Below are positions 34,560 to 44,767 of a DNA stretch of 64,000 nt, piece by piece; the stretch's first letter is position 1; each line of letters starts with the position of its first letter. The stretch comes from Nereocystis luetkeana. Its lineage: Eukaryota; Sar; Phaeophyceae; Laminariales; Laminariaceae. The notes below the pieces were generated by a model, which searched no databases, was not told the origin of the DNA, and saw nothing but the letters and a program-made list of their open reading frames with translations. The position numbers and the translations under genes were made by a program. The stretch lies in contig JARUPZ010000021.1 in assembly GCA_031213475.1 (NCBI GenBank), forward strand, positions 3,617,545-3,681,544, in the 5' to 3' direction.

Positions 34560-34667
34560 CTAGCTCTGGAAATTGTCGATTGTGACGATAGGCCCGGAAT
34601 CAGGAAGGACGAGGCCGCGCAAGACGCCGTTGGCTAACGTTTGTTTGCCAAGGTACACGCGAAACAT
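34560..34667 (-). CDS. possible terminal exon, weakly like the IQM C-terminus
   Basis: From ATG 34667 to TAG 34560 the minus strand encodes 35 residues containing LANGVLRGLVLPDSG and TIDNFQS-stop. IQM proteins have an xxNGVLxxxxPHSGHYRPTxENF-like end, so the resemblance is suggestive. It lies 14 kb from the last firm exon and the intervening HSSFL exon is missing, so assignment to that gene is a guess. The upstream acceptor (aataatttttgag) is weak. Confidence 0.3.
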   Translation of the reverse strand: MFRVYLGKQTLANGVLRGLVLPDSGPIVTIDNFQS

Positions 34668-34773
34668 CTCAAAAATTATTTCGGTTATCACTCACTCATG
34701 CACCCAAATTCGGCAAAACAAAATCCAAGCGTTTCGTCCCCAACGCGGCAGTACACCAGTCCCAAAGGCCTTC

Positions 34774-34883
34774 AACCCTTTCAAGGCCCCAGCCAGTCCC
34801 GTTTTGGGGACAAACTATTTAGAATGCGAGAGGTCTGTCCCCCAAAAATCCCGAAAACGGGGCTGCGGCTCTGAGATGGTTAT
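34774..34883. mobile_element. MITE family B copy with arm insertion
   Basis: Right arm interrupted by aaaatccc. Confidence 0.7.
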
Positions 34884-34984
34884 AATAAGGGGTACGAGCG
34901 CAGACACCACAGCAGCGCTACACGTGTCTTACGAAAAAAAAAAAAAAAAACGGAAACCGAAAGGCAAAACACGCACGGAGCTAG

Positions 34985-35093
34985 TACGTGGGACCATAGT
35001 TAGTAGGACCAAATATTGTGTGTAAAAATGGTGAAATATATATGTTCTTATGTATACCATAGGTCTTACCATATTAACTATGGCCCCCCGTAG
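34985..35093. mobile_element. MITE family A copy
   Basis: Left end reads tacgtgggacc. Confidence 0.75.
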
Positions 35094-35338
35094 TAGCTGG
35101 GTTCATCAACAACAAATAAAAAAAGATAACAGGTACCTGGTACGTATTATCTCTCGTAAAAAGAGGGACGAAAACATGATTGGACCTGCCGTATCCGAAA
35201 CGACCACTATTTTTGTAAGCACCGCTGTTGACGCGTTATCTGTCGAACCGTCTACGAATCGTTCCCGGTTCTAAAAGCAGTGAGCGCGCACCAACACGGG
35301 CAGACGGGCAGAGGGTAGCAGTGCTACGGGGCCGAAAT

Positions 35339-35429
35339 AACCCTTTTAGAACCGCAGTCCCGCTTTGGGGACAACCTGAAATTTGAGTGGTTTGTCCCCA
35401 GAACGGGACTGCGCTTCTGAAAGGATTAA
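35339..35429. mobile_element. MITE family B copy
   Basis: Five bases shorter at the centre than the consensus. Confidence 0.75.
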
Positions 35430-35919
35430 CCAAGCAGTGGCCGATCCCGCTTTTCTCGTCATATTTTCACGAAATCTTGTGCCCCTCCTCTCTCGTGCGT
35501 CAAAAGCAGTGTTTGGATAGCGTACCGAAAGTTTCGACACGCCGAAACGTGGAACTTTTCCGATACATGGTTCGTATACCGAGCGTGTCCATCCCCGTCT
35601 GGCATCATCTCCGTGTTTTTTCCATGCGGCTACTGCACCAAACCTTCAGGCCCGTACACACCACCAATGAAACATTCTAATCGTATCGATTACAGTATAT
35701 ACTTCGTACGTACTTTAGTTTTTTTGGTCATCGGCACCGTATCGGCTCGATCACAAGACAGGTCTGTAGTCTCAAGCGCCAACATGTGCATACACGTATA
35801 GCATAACGCAAAGAAAGCAACAGCAGCGAACTATCAGCAAACAACCATGCGGTGTCGCGCAGCACCGCAAGCTCAACCAACCAAGAAATCCCACGAACGC
35901 AACCATTGCCCCCTCCCTC

Positions 35920-36036
35920 TCTGCCTGGGCAGTGAAAATCCGACGTGCTCCGTCCCGGCATTGCACGGATGCAAGAGTCTACGATCATACGACTACGGCC
36001 ATGCATGGTATGAGTGCCCCCCCCCCCCCCCCCCCC
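35920..36036 (-). mobile_element. R1 fragment with C tail
   Basis: Diverged core (gcctgggcagtgaaaatccg to catgcatggtatgagtg) ending in about 20 C. Confidence 0.6.
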
Positions 36037-36159
36037 GTCAACCACTAACCTCCTCCTGAGCCGGCCGATGCGGGCGGGCGTAGTTTTTTTTTTCCGTTTT
36101 TTCTTCATTTCCGACCGATCTCCGATCTCGATCTCCAACAACCAACTGACCCGTCCCTC

Positions 36160-36265
36160 CCCCCCCTCCTCCTTCTCCTCCTCCTCCTCCTCCTCCTCCT
36201 CCTCCTCCTCCTCCTCCCCCTGTCCCTCCTCTTCCTCCTCCTCCTCCTCCTCTTCCTCCTCGTTT
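36160..36265 (+). repeat. (CTC)n microsatellite
   Basis: Pyrimidine-only CTC tract with TCTTCC interruptions. Confidence 0.85.
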
Positions 36266-36540
36266 CTCTCTTTAATTGGGTCTCCGAAGCCATTCCCCTT
36301 CATTTATCTAGTGTTGCGTCATCTTTCTTTCTCCATGCGACACTCTCTCGACGGCAAAGAATGTCAATATAACGTTTGGTATCACATCAACGTTAATGTG
36401 TGAACGGTTCTAATATTTCCGTTCGAAAGTGGCAGGATCCGACATCATACCGTAACCAGGCACCCGGTACATACAATGCGTCTGTCTTTCTTGCGGTGTT
36501 CTTCCACTCCGCCAGAGTTGTCACACCGGACTGTCATTTG

Positions 36541-36640
36541 CCCTCTAGTGCAAAAAAACGGCATTCCCGTTTCGGGAAACTAAAGTACTGAAATTTCAAG
36601 CAGTTTGCCCCCAAAGCGGGACTGCACTCCTAAAAAAAAG
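36541..36640. mobile_element. MITE family B copy, degenerate
   Basis: Both arms mutated; immediately upstream of an R1 copy. Confidence 0.55.
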
Positions 36641-36647
36641 GCCAAGG

Positions 36648-36832
36648 GCGGGGGGGGGGTGTACTCGATAGGAGAGATGTTATCGATCTCATGCATGGCC
36701 GTAGTCGTATGACCATAGACCCTCGCATCCCTACAATGCCGGGACGGAGCATGTCGGGTTTTCACCGACCAGGCAGACATTGCTTGCACCAAGCGCGAAG
36801 CGCCGTGGGGGGGGGAGGGGGGGGGGGGGGGC
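36648..36832 (-). mobile_element. R1 SINE-like core copy
   Basis: Core flanked by poly-G on both sides; ends at gcgaagcgccgtg. Confidence 0.7.
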
Positions 36833-36889
36833 AGAATAATGAGGACCCCTGATGGATCCAAAAAACAGGTTTTCCCCCCCAACGTTTAC

Positions 36890-36938
36890 AGTAGACACCA
36901 TGGTACTGTAGGTTCTGAGAGGTATGTTCCCCCGTAAT
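36890..36938. mobile_element. MITE family A right-end remnant
   Basis: Only ggtactgtaggttct and atgttcccccgtaatta remain. Confidence 0.45.
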
Positions 36939-36973
36939 TATTTGACGCGTTGTGGTAGATTGAGGCGATGAGT

Positions 36974-37070
36974 TAACCCTTTTAGAACCGCCGTCCCGTT
37001 TTGGGGACAAACCAGTCAAATTATAAGTAATTTGTCCCCAAAATGGGACTGCGGTTCTAAAAGGGGTTAA
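36974..37070. mobile_element. MITE family B copy, near consensus
   Basis: Both arms almost intact, a good reference copy. Confidence 0.85.
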
Positions 37071-37348
37071 CGTGAGAACAAGACCAACAGCAACCTGATG
37101 CCTGGTATTGAAAGGTGTAAAGCTTCTGCCTGTCCTTGTACGTCCCGATAGCAGTTGCCCGTTATTTCTGCCGGTTCTTTTTCCATTCCTTTTTTTTTCG
37201 GCCCCATCGCTTCAACTTCCCATTTTAAACAAATGATCATTTGCTGCTACAGCACACAAACATATCGGTATAATACCTATGCATCACGTTGTTGCGTGCT
37301 CAGCAGGAGAACACGCCCAAAAGTCCAGACAAAAAAAAAAGTACCATA

Positions 37349-37420
37349 CCACCACCACCACCACCACCACCACCACCACCGCTGCCAACGCCACCACCAC
37401 CGCTACCAACACCAACTACG

Positions 37421-37452
<32 letters not shown>
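37349..37452 (+). repeat. (ACC)n and (ACA)n microsatellites
   Basis: ACC to about 37412, then CAACAA to 37452. Confidence 0.85.
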
Positions 37453-37453
<1 letters not shown>

Positions 37454-37647
37454 CAATTAATCTAAACTTCGTTCTAAGACAAGTGCACCGGGTATGATGA
37501 ATGCATATATGCGTGGAATACTTCTTATCTTTGAGCACGGTGCGTAGCACCAGCGCTACTGAGAGGCATATTTATAGACGATCCCAGAGTATTTTTTTCA
37601 GCCTGTCCTGTGAAACCCGGGCTAGAGTTTGAGGGATCAGCTTCGCA

Positions 37648-37821
37648 ATGTCAGAACAACGACAACATACGAAACATGTGAGCGCGGAATCCTTGTTTCC
37701 CTCGCGGCTGCTCATGTTCCCCGAACGAGCTTTCGGAGACCGAGGAAAGCCCCATCTTGACGCTGGTGACATCATCAACGCTCACGAACTTTTCGGCGAA
37801 AAACAAATTTCAGGAAACTAA
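37648..37821 (+). CDS. small ORF or terminal exon, unrecognised
   Basis: ATG to TAA, 57 residues, including SLFPSRLLMFPERAFGDRGK and DAGDIINAHELFGEK. Composition is protein-like and lies in sequence without obvious repeats. The minus strand is also open over 37778-37572 (67 residues from ATG 37775, ending KKILWDRL-stop), so which strand is coding cannot be settled by eye. Confidence 0.3.
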   Translation: MSEQRQHTKHVSAESLFPSRLLMFPERAFGDRGKPHLDAGDIINAHELFGEKQISGN

Positions 37822-37850
37822 TCGTGCGCGGAAAATGATGCAATCTGTCT

Positions 37851-37904
37851 TGAAGTGTAAGGACTATTTAGACCTAATACTCATGTACAAACGGTCATTA
37901 AATA
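37851..37904. mobile_element. MITE family C remnant
   Basis: Middle part only: gtaaggactatttagacc and aaacggtcattaaata. Confidence 0.4.
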
Positions 37905-37924
37905 TGGAGCACTAGTGTGTGTAG

Positions 37925-37960
37925 AACGGAGCAGGAGGGGGGGGGGGCAAAACAAATCGG

Positions 37961-37994
<34 letters not shown>

Positions 37995-38011
37995 GGGGGG
38001 GGGGGGGGGCG
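37925..38011 (+). repeat. long poly-G stretch
   Basis: Three G runs within 85 bases, the longest over 40 with one T. Read-through of such a run by sequencing is doubtful, so local accuracy is low. Confidence 0.8.
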
Positions 38012-38509
38012 CAAGCGGACCATGGTTGGAACGACCAAGAATAAATAAAAAAGCCAGTCGTGTCAATCCCATCGTGCGAGGACAGACAGGTCACCTGCCA
38101 TCGTTCCGTCACCTACCCCTTCAAACCCCTCCCCCATGGATGACATGAGTACCCCCCCCCCCTTTCCCCCTCCCTCCCTTTCCCCCTCCCTCCTGCTGCT
38201 GTCTCCCAAGGCGACTAGACGCTGTGCGCACAAGGCAAGAGGATCCTTTACACACACATGCGCCCGCACACCGATATCGACCTCCACTGCATCCGACACC
38301 AACACCAACACCAACAACGCGACCAACGAGGGGGCGGGAGGGGGCGCGGGGGGGGGGGGGGGGGGGCATCTATAGCTGCCCGGGCCGGAGCTTCCGACAG
38401 CTTTCGCTGAGGCACGCGAAACCTATCGTCAGGGCTATAAGAACCGTGTCACGCATCAGCCACTTCCGAAAATTCGTCAATTTTAGTAGAGGGCCAGGGC
38501 GGAGCTTAA

Positions 38510-38790
38510 GCGAACCGCGCAAGCAAGCGCGCAAGCACGCGAGCCTCGCAAGCTACGCAAGGTTCGCCAGGTTGGCAAAAAAAACACGGGCACGCCAACT
38601 CCGCAGGCTTCGCGGCAAACTTCGCAAGCTCGCCCAATAAGCTTCCAAGACTCTCCAAGTTCCCCACGCAGCCCCTCCCATCCGCAAGGTGCGCAAGCTT
38701 ACTATGCTTCCCCCCCCAAGACTCCCGAGCTTCCCAACACAGCCTTTCCAAGCGCTCAAGCACCGCAAGCTTCACATTCGCACAGACGCG
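38510..38790 (+). repeat. degenerate cluster of CGCAAGCTTC-like decamers
   Basis: Some 20 imperfect copies of gcaagcttc or its variants at spacing of 10-15 bases. The minus strand is open (Leu/Glu/Ala-rich), which the repeat alone can explain. Confidence 0.55.
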
Positions 38791-39343
38791 CTCGCAAAAG
38801 TCCACACGCTCTCGCATGCACCTCGAGCTGGCGTATCTGCCGGGATATCTAGCAGGTGAGTAACTCGTGCTTCCCCCATCATCACCGTAACACCCGCCAA
38901 CTGCAGCAACCGCGCCAACGTGTGAATCGCACCGCGGCTGAGCGCGCGCTCGACTACACAACAACTCGGGAGGTGGTACGGCGGAGGTAGCAGACCCGGC
39001 CGGCGTTGGCCGAATCGCGCGTCAACAGAACCACTCACGAACTGGCTGGCTTTGCCGGTTTACCGTCTTTTTTTTTTCTTTCTGAATGCTTTGCGGTGTC
39101 CTCATGGGTGTCTGGTCACTTCCGCTACGATAGCATGTGATGCTGCCGCTGTCCTCGTAGCATTACTGCTGTATCACACCCCTCTGGGAGCTCTTTGGAG
39201 GGTATATCCCCTATACAGCAACCAAACCACTTTTTACAGTAGTTTTTTTTTTTTGGGTACAGAAGGATCACGCTGCGCCAGCGCCGCGCGGGTCCTTGCC
39301 GTGCGTGCGCACGATGCCGTGCATTGTAGGGTCGGTCGGACAC

Positions 39344-39626
39344 CGATCAGCTTGTAGTAGGTGGGCGTGTTGCTGAAATCGCGACTTTCGGTCGTGGTGA
39401 AGAGGTTGGTAGTCGTAACGCTGCCGCTAACTTTTATTTCATTCACTTTTTTATCCTCCGGCGGATTGGTAAAAAATAAAGCTGCGGCTATTAAGACTGC
39501 TGGCACTGCTGCCGTGCGTAAAAAGTATGGTACAGCAGTAGTGTAAGCAGACGTAGCACGCTTATTTTGTAGTGACGCGTGGTGTTGGCGGTATTTACAC
39601 CCACAGACTATAATAGACGTATACAA
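39344..39626 (-). CDS. possible exon or ORF with one membrane segment, unrecognised
   Basis: The minus strand is open here and reads PYFLRTAAVPAVLIAAALFF, one hydrophobic helix, followed by TNPPEDKKVNEIKVSGSVTT and a Thr/Tyr-rich stretch ending TYYKLIG before a possible donor (ATCG|GTGTCC). There is no ATG in frame; an acceptor ctttttacgcacggcag within it may set the true start near 39520. Residue variety is unlike the simple repeats around it. Confidence 0.3.
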
Positions 39627-39650
39627 GTATCGTTTTTGAGAATCGCGGTA

Positions 39651-39763
39651 TTACGGGGGACCATAGTTAATAGGACCTATGGTATACACAAAAACCTACC
39701 AGGTATATGTTTAACTATTTTTACCAACAAGATTTGGTGCTATTAACTATGGTCCCCCGTAAT
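39651..39763. mobile_element. MITE family A copy, with ACCAGGT insertion
   Basis: Opposite orientation; centre reads aacctaccaggtatatgttt. Confidence 0.8.
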
Positions 39764-40214
39764 AGCAGTCAGTAGTATTGATAGTAGTTGCAGTAGTAGC
39801 AGTACCATAACAGTAGTACAGCAGTACCATAACAGTAGTACTACTCCTACACCGTAGTTGTACAGCAGTATACCTGGTACCATATCATACCGATATTATA
39901 CTATTTTAATATTAATAAATAACACTCGAAGTACTATTAATATCAACATTGCCTTATACGCCCAGCTGAAAAATGGATAAACCATCCAAACGAAGGTCGT
40001 ATCTCGTGAACCGCTGCGGATTCGAACTTGAAATTTGGAGGCACTAACCCAGACACTGCATGTGCCAAATCTATATATAATGTATATATATATACTGACA
40101 CATTAAAAATAAAACATGTTTATAGTTCGACGTGATCTCGATGAGATATTGACGAAAACTCAAAAAGATCAACTTTTCGACACAAAATTCGTCATAAAAT
40201 CGTCGTTCCCGATC

Positions 40215-40308
40215 AACCCCTTTAGTACCGCAGTCCCGATTTGGGGACAACCCAGTTTAATTCAAAAGGATTTGTCCCCAAAACGGGACTGGGGCCTAAA
40301 AGGGTTAA
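40215..40308. mobile_element. MITE family B copy
   Basis: Right arm ends actggggcctaaaagggttaa. Confidence 0.75.
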
Positions 40309-40667
40309 GGCGAAAATTGGTGAAGACTTAGTTGAAGACCCGACGAGAAAAGCGATACTACTGCTCTAGTTTCAATGCTCACATTCGCCACCCATCAAGA
40401 GATTTGCCAAAACACGATTTCTGTACCTTAAATAAGTAATTGCGAGATTTTGTTTTTTCTGCGATGCCCCGTTCAAATTTGCTGCGAGTTTCTACCTGAA
40501 AAATTAACCTCCTATTTGCACGGTGTATACATGCAGACAAACGGAAAGCGAGCCCTTCTTTTGTTTCTTCCTTCTCTTTTGCAGAGAAGTTGAAGGGTCG
40601 ATTTTGTATTTTTCCGAATCTTCGTATCGGTCTTATCTCTCAGACTTATCTCTCGGACAAAAAAAGA

Positions 40668-40810
40668 GGGGGGGGGGCGGTGGGGTGGGGTGTACTCGAT
40701 AGGAGAAATGTACTCGATCTCATGCATGGCCGTAGTCGTATGACCATAGACCCTCGCATCCCTACAATGCCGGGACGGACGGACGGGGGGGGCGGGGGGG
40801 GGGGGGGGCT
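40668..40810 (-). mobile_element. R1 core fragment
   Basis: Only the 3' half of the core (tactcgat boxes to ccgggacgga) between two G runs. Confidence 0.65.
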
Positions 40811-40952
40811 TTTCATTCGTTCGTTGGTGCATGATCAACAGCGTGTCAAAAAATCGCATCAAAGGCGTAGTATTGAGCGGGGCGTGGCCAATCAACCGAT
40901 TTACAGCAGCAGGACCTTGGCTGGCCCAGCTCGTACATGTGTAATCGTACTA

Positions 40953-41058
40953 TTACGGGGGACCATAGTTAATAGGACCAAATATCGTTGGTAAAAATGG
41001 TTAAATATATAGGTTTTTATGTATACGATAGGTCCTATTAACTATGCCCCCCCGTAAT
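40953..41058. mobile_element. MITE family A copy, no insertion
   Basis: Close to the family consensus; right end atgcccccccgtaata. Confidence 0.8.
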
Positions 41059-41222
41059 ATTAATAGAAGTCGAAGAATCCATATACTACTACGCGTATAG
41101 TATACGATGTACTGTACTTTGTGCTACCAGGTATCAAGTAATACCTGGTAGTACTACTGCCGTAGTGCACTACCAAGTAATAATATTAATACTCTGTAGT
41201 ATACACATGTGCTGACTAAATC

Positions 41223-41319
41223 AACCCTTTACGACTGCAGTCCCGTTTTTTTGCGGACAAACCACTCAAATTCTAAGCATTTTGTCTCCCATACAGGACT
41301 GCGGTCCTAAAAGGGTTAT
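41223..41319. mobile_element. MITE family B copy
   Basis: Left arm has an expanded T run (cccgtttttttgcgg). Confidence 0.75.
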
Positions 41320-41357
41320 AACCCTACTGTAACAGGTACCTGGTACTATTTACGCTA

Positions 41358-41450
41358 TTACACGGGACCATATTAAATAGGACCTACGGTACACACAAAA
41401 ACCTTTTAATATTTCGCTATTTTTACGAACAATATTTGGTCCTGTTTAAA
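41358..41450. mobile_element. MITE family A copy, right end truncated
   Basis: Stops at ggtcctgtttaaat, where a longer AT-rich region begins. Confidence 0.65.
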
Positions 41451-41768
41451 TAAAAGCAAAGGCCATACCAGATACGTACCTGGTAGTAAATACCAAGTAC
41501 GAACAATTATTTTTGTATAAGAACGAACAGTATAGTAGTAAGACTAAAAAAGATAAATAGTAAGTACTGCTCGTCCAAAAACATACCACCAGGTAATAAA
41601 AGCAAAGGCCACCAACAAACAGGACACGCCGTTTTTGCCCCCGCTGTGACATCGCGAAAACGGGTTATGTACAGTGCGTAGCGATCCATCCGGTGTCGTT
41701 GCGCAATTTACACGTTGAAAACTAACGAACCCTCCCCGTTTTTCATACTTAGTAGATACCTGGTACTT

Positions 41769-42381
41769 ATTACGGGGGACCATAGTTAATAAGACCCAAT
41801 ATTGTTAGTGAAAATGGTTGAATATATAGGTTTTTATGTATACCAATGGTTCCATTACCTAATAGGACTCAATATTGTTGGTACAAATGGTGAAATATAT
41901 AGGTTTTTATGTATACCATAGGTTCCATTAACTAATAGGACTCAATATTGTTGGTAAAAATGGTGAAATATATAGGTTTTTATGTATACCATAGGTTCCA
42001 TTAACTAATAGGACCCAATATTGTTAGTAAAAATGGTCAAATATTTACCAGGTAGGTTTTTACGCATGCCATAGTTCATTAACTAATAGGACCCAATAGT
42101 GCTAGTAAAAATGGTAAAATATTTACCACGTACCTGGTAGGTTTTTATGCATGCCAAAGGTTCCATTAACTAATAGGGCCCAATATTGCTATTACGGGGG
42201 ACCATAGTTAACAGGACCTATGGTACACATAAAAAACTATATGTTTAACCATTTTTTACTAACAATATTTGGTCCTGTTAACTATGCCCCCCCGTAATGG
42301 TAAAAATGATCAAATATTTACCAGGTACCATGGTAGGTTTTTATGCATGCCAAAGGTTCCATTAACTGTGGCCCCCCGTAG
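41769..42381. mobile_element. expanded MITE family A copy with internal tandem array and nested copy
   Basis: The outer ends (ttacgggggacc at 41769; gccccccgtagta at 42381) enclose about six direct copies of a roughly 73-base internal unit (taataggactcaatattgtt to ccataggttccattaac). A complete family A copy is nested at 42192-42298. Later units carry TACCAGGTA-type insertions of growing length. Confidence 0.8.
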
Positions 42382-42726
42382 TATTTAATAGTAAATATTT
42401 ATTTAAAAAAACAAGAACAGCTGTGAGATCGAGGACTTCGTCCAAACTCATCTTTGCAAGTTGCGTGTGTGATACTTCGATCGCTCGTACTATTAATACG
42501 GGATCTATATGGCCTACCAGGTAAAAAATCTCACGTTGCCTTGAAAAAAAAGCTTGAAAAAAAGAGAAGATACGCAAAAAATACGCTCGCGCCCCCCGCA
42601 GAAAAAAAAAAAAAAAAAAGTCAAATGTATGTCCCCGTGTTATTATAATACTGGTACATATACTGGTAGCTGTAACCTGGTGCCTATATATACTGGTCAC
42701 TTCCCTCACAAAAAAAAACTGGCGCT

Positions 42727-42810
42727 TACCACTTTGGGCGCAAATAGAAGGACCGTTTGCTCTTCATATTAATGTATAAACGGTCCTTATATTTACGCTC
42801 AGAATGGTAT
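42727..42810. mobile_element. MITE family C copy
   Basis: Intact ends taccactttgggcg and cgctcagaatggta; flanked by the same actggtcacttccctc and gttccagtgtaa sequences in inverted order as at 47 kb. Confidence 0.75.
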
Positions 42811-43116
42811 ATATGTTCCAGTGTAAGTACTGGTACTGTATATATACTGGTACATGTAACCTGGTATCTGCGTATATACATGTTGACAAATCTACATGGT
42901 ACGTAAGAAATCCCCCCGAGCGGGGTTGCAAGTGACACGGGATGGTATACCACAGCTCGTTTGTACCGTCTACATTACGGACTGGTACGGTACTGCCGTG
43001 CGCACTACTTCGTACTTGTTTGTATTTATCCAATCGAGGCGCATTTTTGTGGCAGCCTGTTTTGTGACCACAGTCAAGAGGATTGCAGGGAGTGAGCTAA
43101 CGTGAGAAAATCATCA

Positions 43117-43166
43117 CCACCACCATCATCATCATCATCATCATCATCGTCATCATCATCATCATA
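43117..43166 (+). repeat. (CAT)n microsatellite
   Basis: About 14 CAT units. Confidence 0.85.
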
Positions 43167-43439
43167 GATGAGAGACCCTCGTAATATGATGCTGGGTATT
43201 GCACTGTATCGATGATGTACCATCGCAAAGAAGTGTACGAGGAACGGGATGATACACAAACAGAATAACAACACAATCATGTACCGGGGGTACTCCCGTA
43301 TGCCCACCTCATAGACAGCAGTACTGTTCAGTTCGGAAATGCCCCCAGCCCCTTCCCCCACCCCCCCTCCCTCAAGCTTGCCCAGCTCAAAGACACCTGT
43401 CCATTATTTGTCCAGAAATGACCCCCCCTCACCCTCCCC

Positions 43440-43510
43440 CCTCCCCTTTTATGGTATCATCATAGGACTACGGCTATGCATGACACGACTACCCCCCCCC
43501 CCCCCCCGCC
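43440..43510 (-). mobile_element. R1 3'-end fragment with C tail
   Basis: Contains gactacggctatgcatgaca followed by a C run, directly 5' of the LINE fragment at 43560. Confidence 0.5.
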
Positions 43511-43559
43511 AACCGCCAAGCATGGTAATGAGTACCTCCCCCCCCCCAACCCAAACGTA

Positions 43560-43695
43560 ATGAGCGCCCAACCGTTCAAGGCGTCTCCATGAAGACTAGA
43601 GACCGTGCTCCGTCTCGAAAGGGATGCGTGGTCAACGGTCAAAATATCAAGACAAGCAACTATTAATCATGAGTACGCCACGCCACCCCGCCCCC
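43560..43695 (+). pseudogene. LINE 3'-end fragment, sense strand
   Basis: The frame 43562-43666 reads ERPTVQGVSMKTRDRAPSRK then GCVVNGQNIKTSNY-stop, homologous to the end of the LINE remnant at 56203. It is followed by atcatgagtac and a C-rich run. Confidence 0.7.
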
Positions 43696-43720
43696 CCCCC
43701 CCTGTAAACGCCGCACCCAC

Positions 43721-43845
43721 CTTCTGGCGTAGGTGATCGAAGAGCGAGGAAGACCATGCCGAATACTTGGTCTCGAAAAGTCCAGCAGGTAGAGGCAGGA
43801 CACCATGAACGGATTGTCCATCTTGCGCACCCGGAGTTCGGAGGT
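43721..43845 (-). CDS. probable coding exon of unknown family, possible frameshift
   Basis: A T-rich acceptor (gcttttgtttttttttcggtgacag) and a donor CAGAAG|GTGGGT bound 125 bases open in all three frames. The first half reads best as KMDNPFMVSCLYLLDF, the second as ETKYSAWSSSLFDHLRQK, which are in different frames. One extra T in the TTTT run near 43779 would join them. Not recognised; it does not match the expected next block of the IQM gene. Confidence 0.35.
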
Positions 43846-43871
43846 CTGTCACCGAAAAAAAAACAAAAGCA

Positions 43872-43918
43872 CACACAAGACAAGACAAGACAAGACAAGA
43901 CAAGACGAGACAAGACAG
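43872..43918 (+). repeat. (AAGAC)n repeat
   Basis: Eight or nine pentamer units, in the presumed intron upstream of the minus-strand exon at 43845. Confidence 0.85.
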
Positions 43919-44022
43919 GACAAAAATCGAGGTAAGACACGTTTTTTTTAAAACATGACATACGCGTCAGAATATACCGATAAAACACGTGCGCGGCAAC
44001 GAGTTTAGCCCTTACTATAGTA

Positions 44023-44242
44023 TGACGGGGGACCATAGTTAATAGGACCAAATACTGTTATTACGGGGGACCATAGTTAATAGGACCAAATACTGTTATT
44101 ACGGGGGACCATAGTTAATAGGACCAGATACTGTTATTACGGGGGACCATAGTTAATAGGACCAAATATGGTTAGTAAAAAATGGTTGAATATATAGGTT
44201 TTTATGTACACATAGGTCCTATAACTATGGACCCCCGTAGTA
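44023..44242. mobile_element. MITE family A copy with left end repeated four times
   Basis: The left 37-38 bases (attacgggggaccatagtta to caaatactgt) occur four times head to tail before one normal element body. Confidence 0.8.
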
Positions 44243-44429
44243 TTACGGGGGGGGCATAGTTAACAGGACCAAGTATTGTTAGTAAAAATTGTCAAACATA
44301 TAGGTTTTTATGTATACCATAGTCCTGTTAACTATGGTCCCCCGTAGTAGTAAAAAAAAGGTAAATATATACCATGGTAGGTTTTTGTGTGACCTTAGGT
44401 CCCTGGTATTTACTATGGTCCCCCGTAAT
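44243..44429. mobile_element. MITE family A copy plus right half copy
   Basis: Full copy 44243-44348, then a half copy with ataccatggtagg and ccctggtatttac insertions ending at 44429. Confidence 0.75.
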
Positions 44430-44435
44430 AGTTAG

Positions 44436-44613
44436 TCCGTCCGTAGTGCCGGTTGCCCTCTATATTTAGTGCCTGTGGAGTAAATCGCATGGTACAGATG
44501 ACATTCACCGGTGAGGCAGTGTGGCAGTGCAGAATAATAGTGCCGTGCCGATTTGCGCTACAAATAGTGCCGGCATTGTCGGCTGGCGCATATGTACCGG
44601 CACTGCAGAGGGA
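44436..44613. mobile_element. MITE-like family H, copy 1
   Basis: Ends tagtgccggt and accggcactgcagaggga form an inverted repeat; the inside matches 52568-52746 over most of its length, with repeated atagtgccg motifs. Confidence 0.7.
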
Positions 44614-44696
44614 CGGCACCTACTCCTGTATACCGCTGCACTTTTTTCTTTTTTTTTCCAATCATCAATCACTTTTACTTTCCAGCCTTAACTTGT

Positions 44697-44767
44697 AGGA
44701 GGTTTTACCCTCGACGAGTTTCTGGACAAGCCGTGGTCACAGGTGTCTCTACCCTTCTCCCCCCCGG
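44697..44767 (+). CDS. possible short exon, unrecognised
   Basis: After a pyrimidine-rich stretch and ccttaacttgtag the plus strand reads GFTLDEFLDKPWSQVSLPFS up to a donor-like CCCG|GTACGT; an inner donor CACAG|GTGTCT also exists. Only about 23 codons. Confidence 0.2.
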
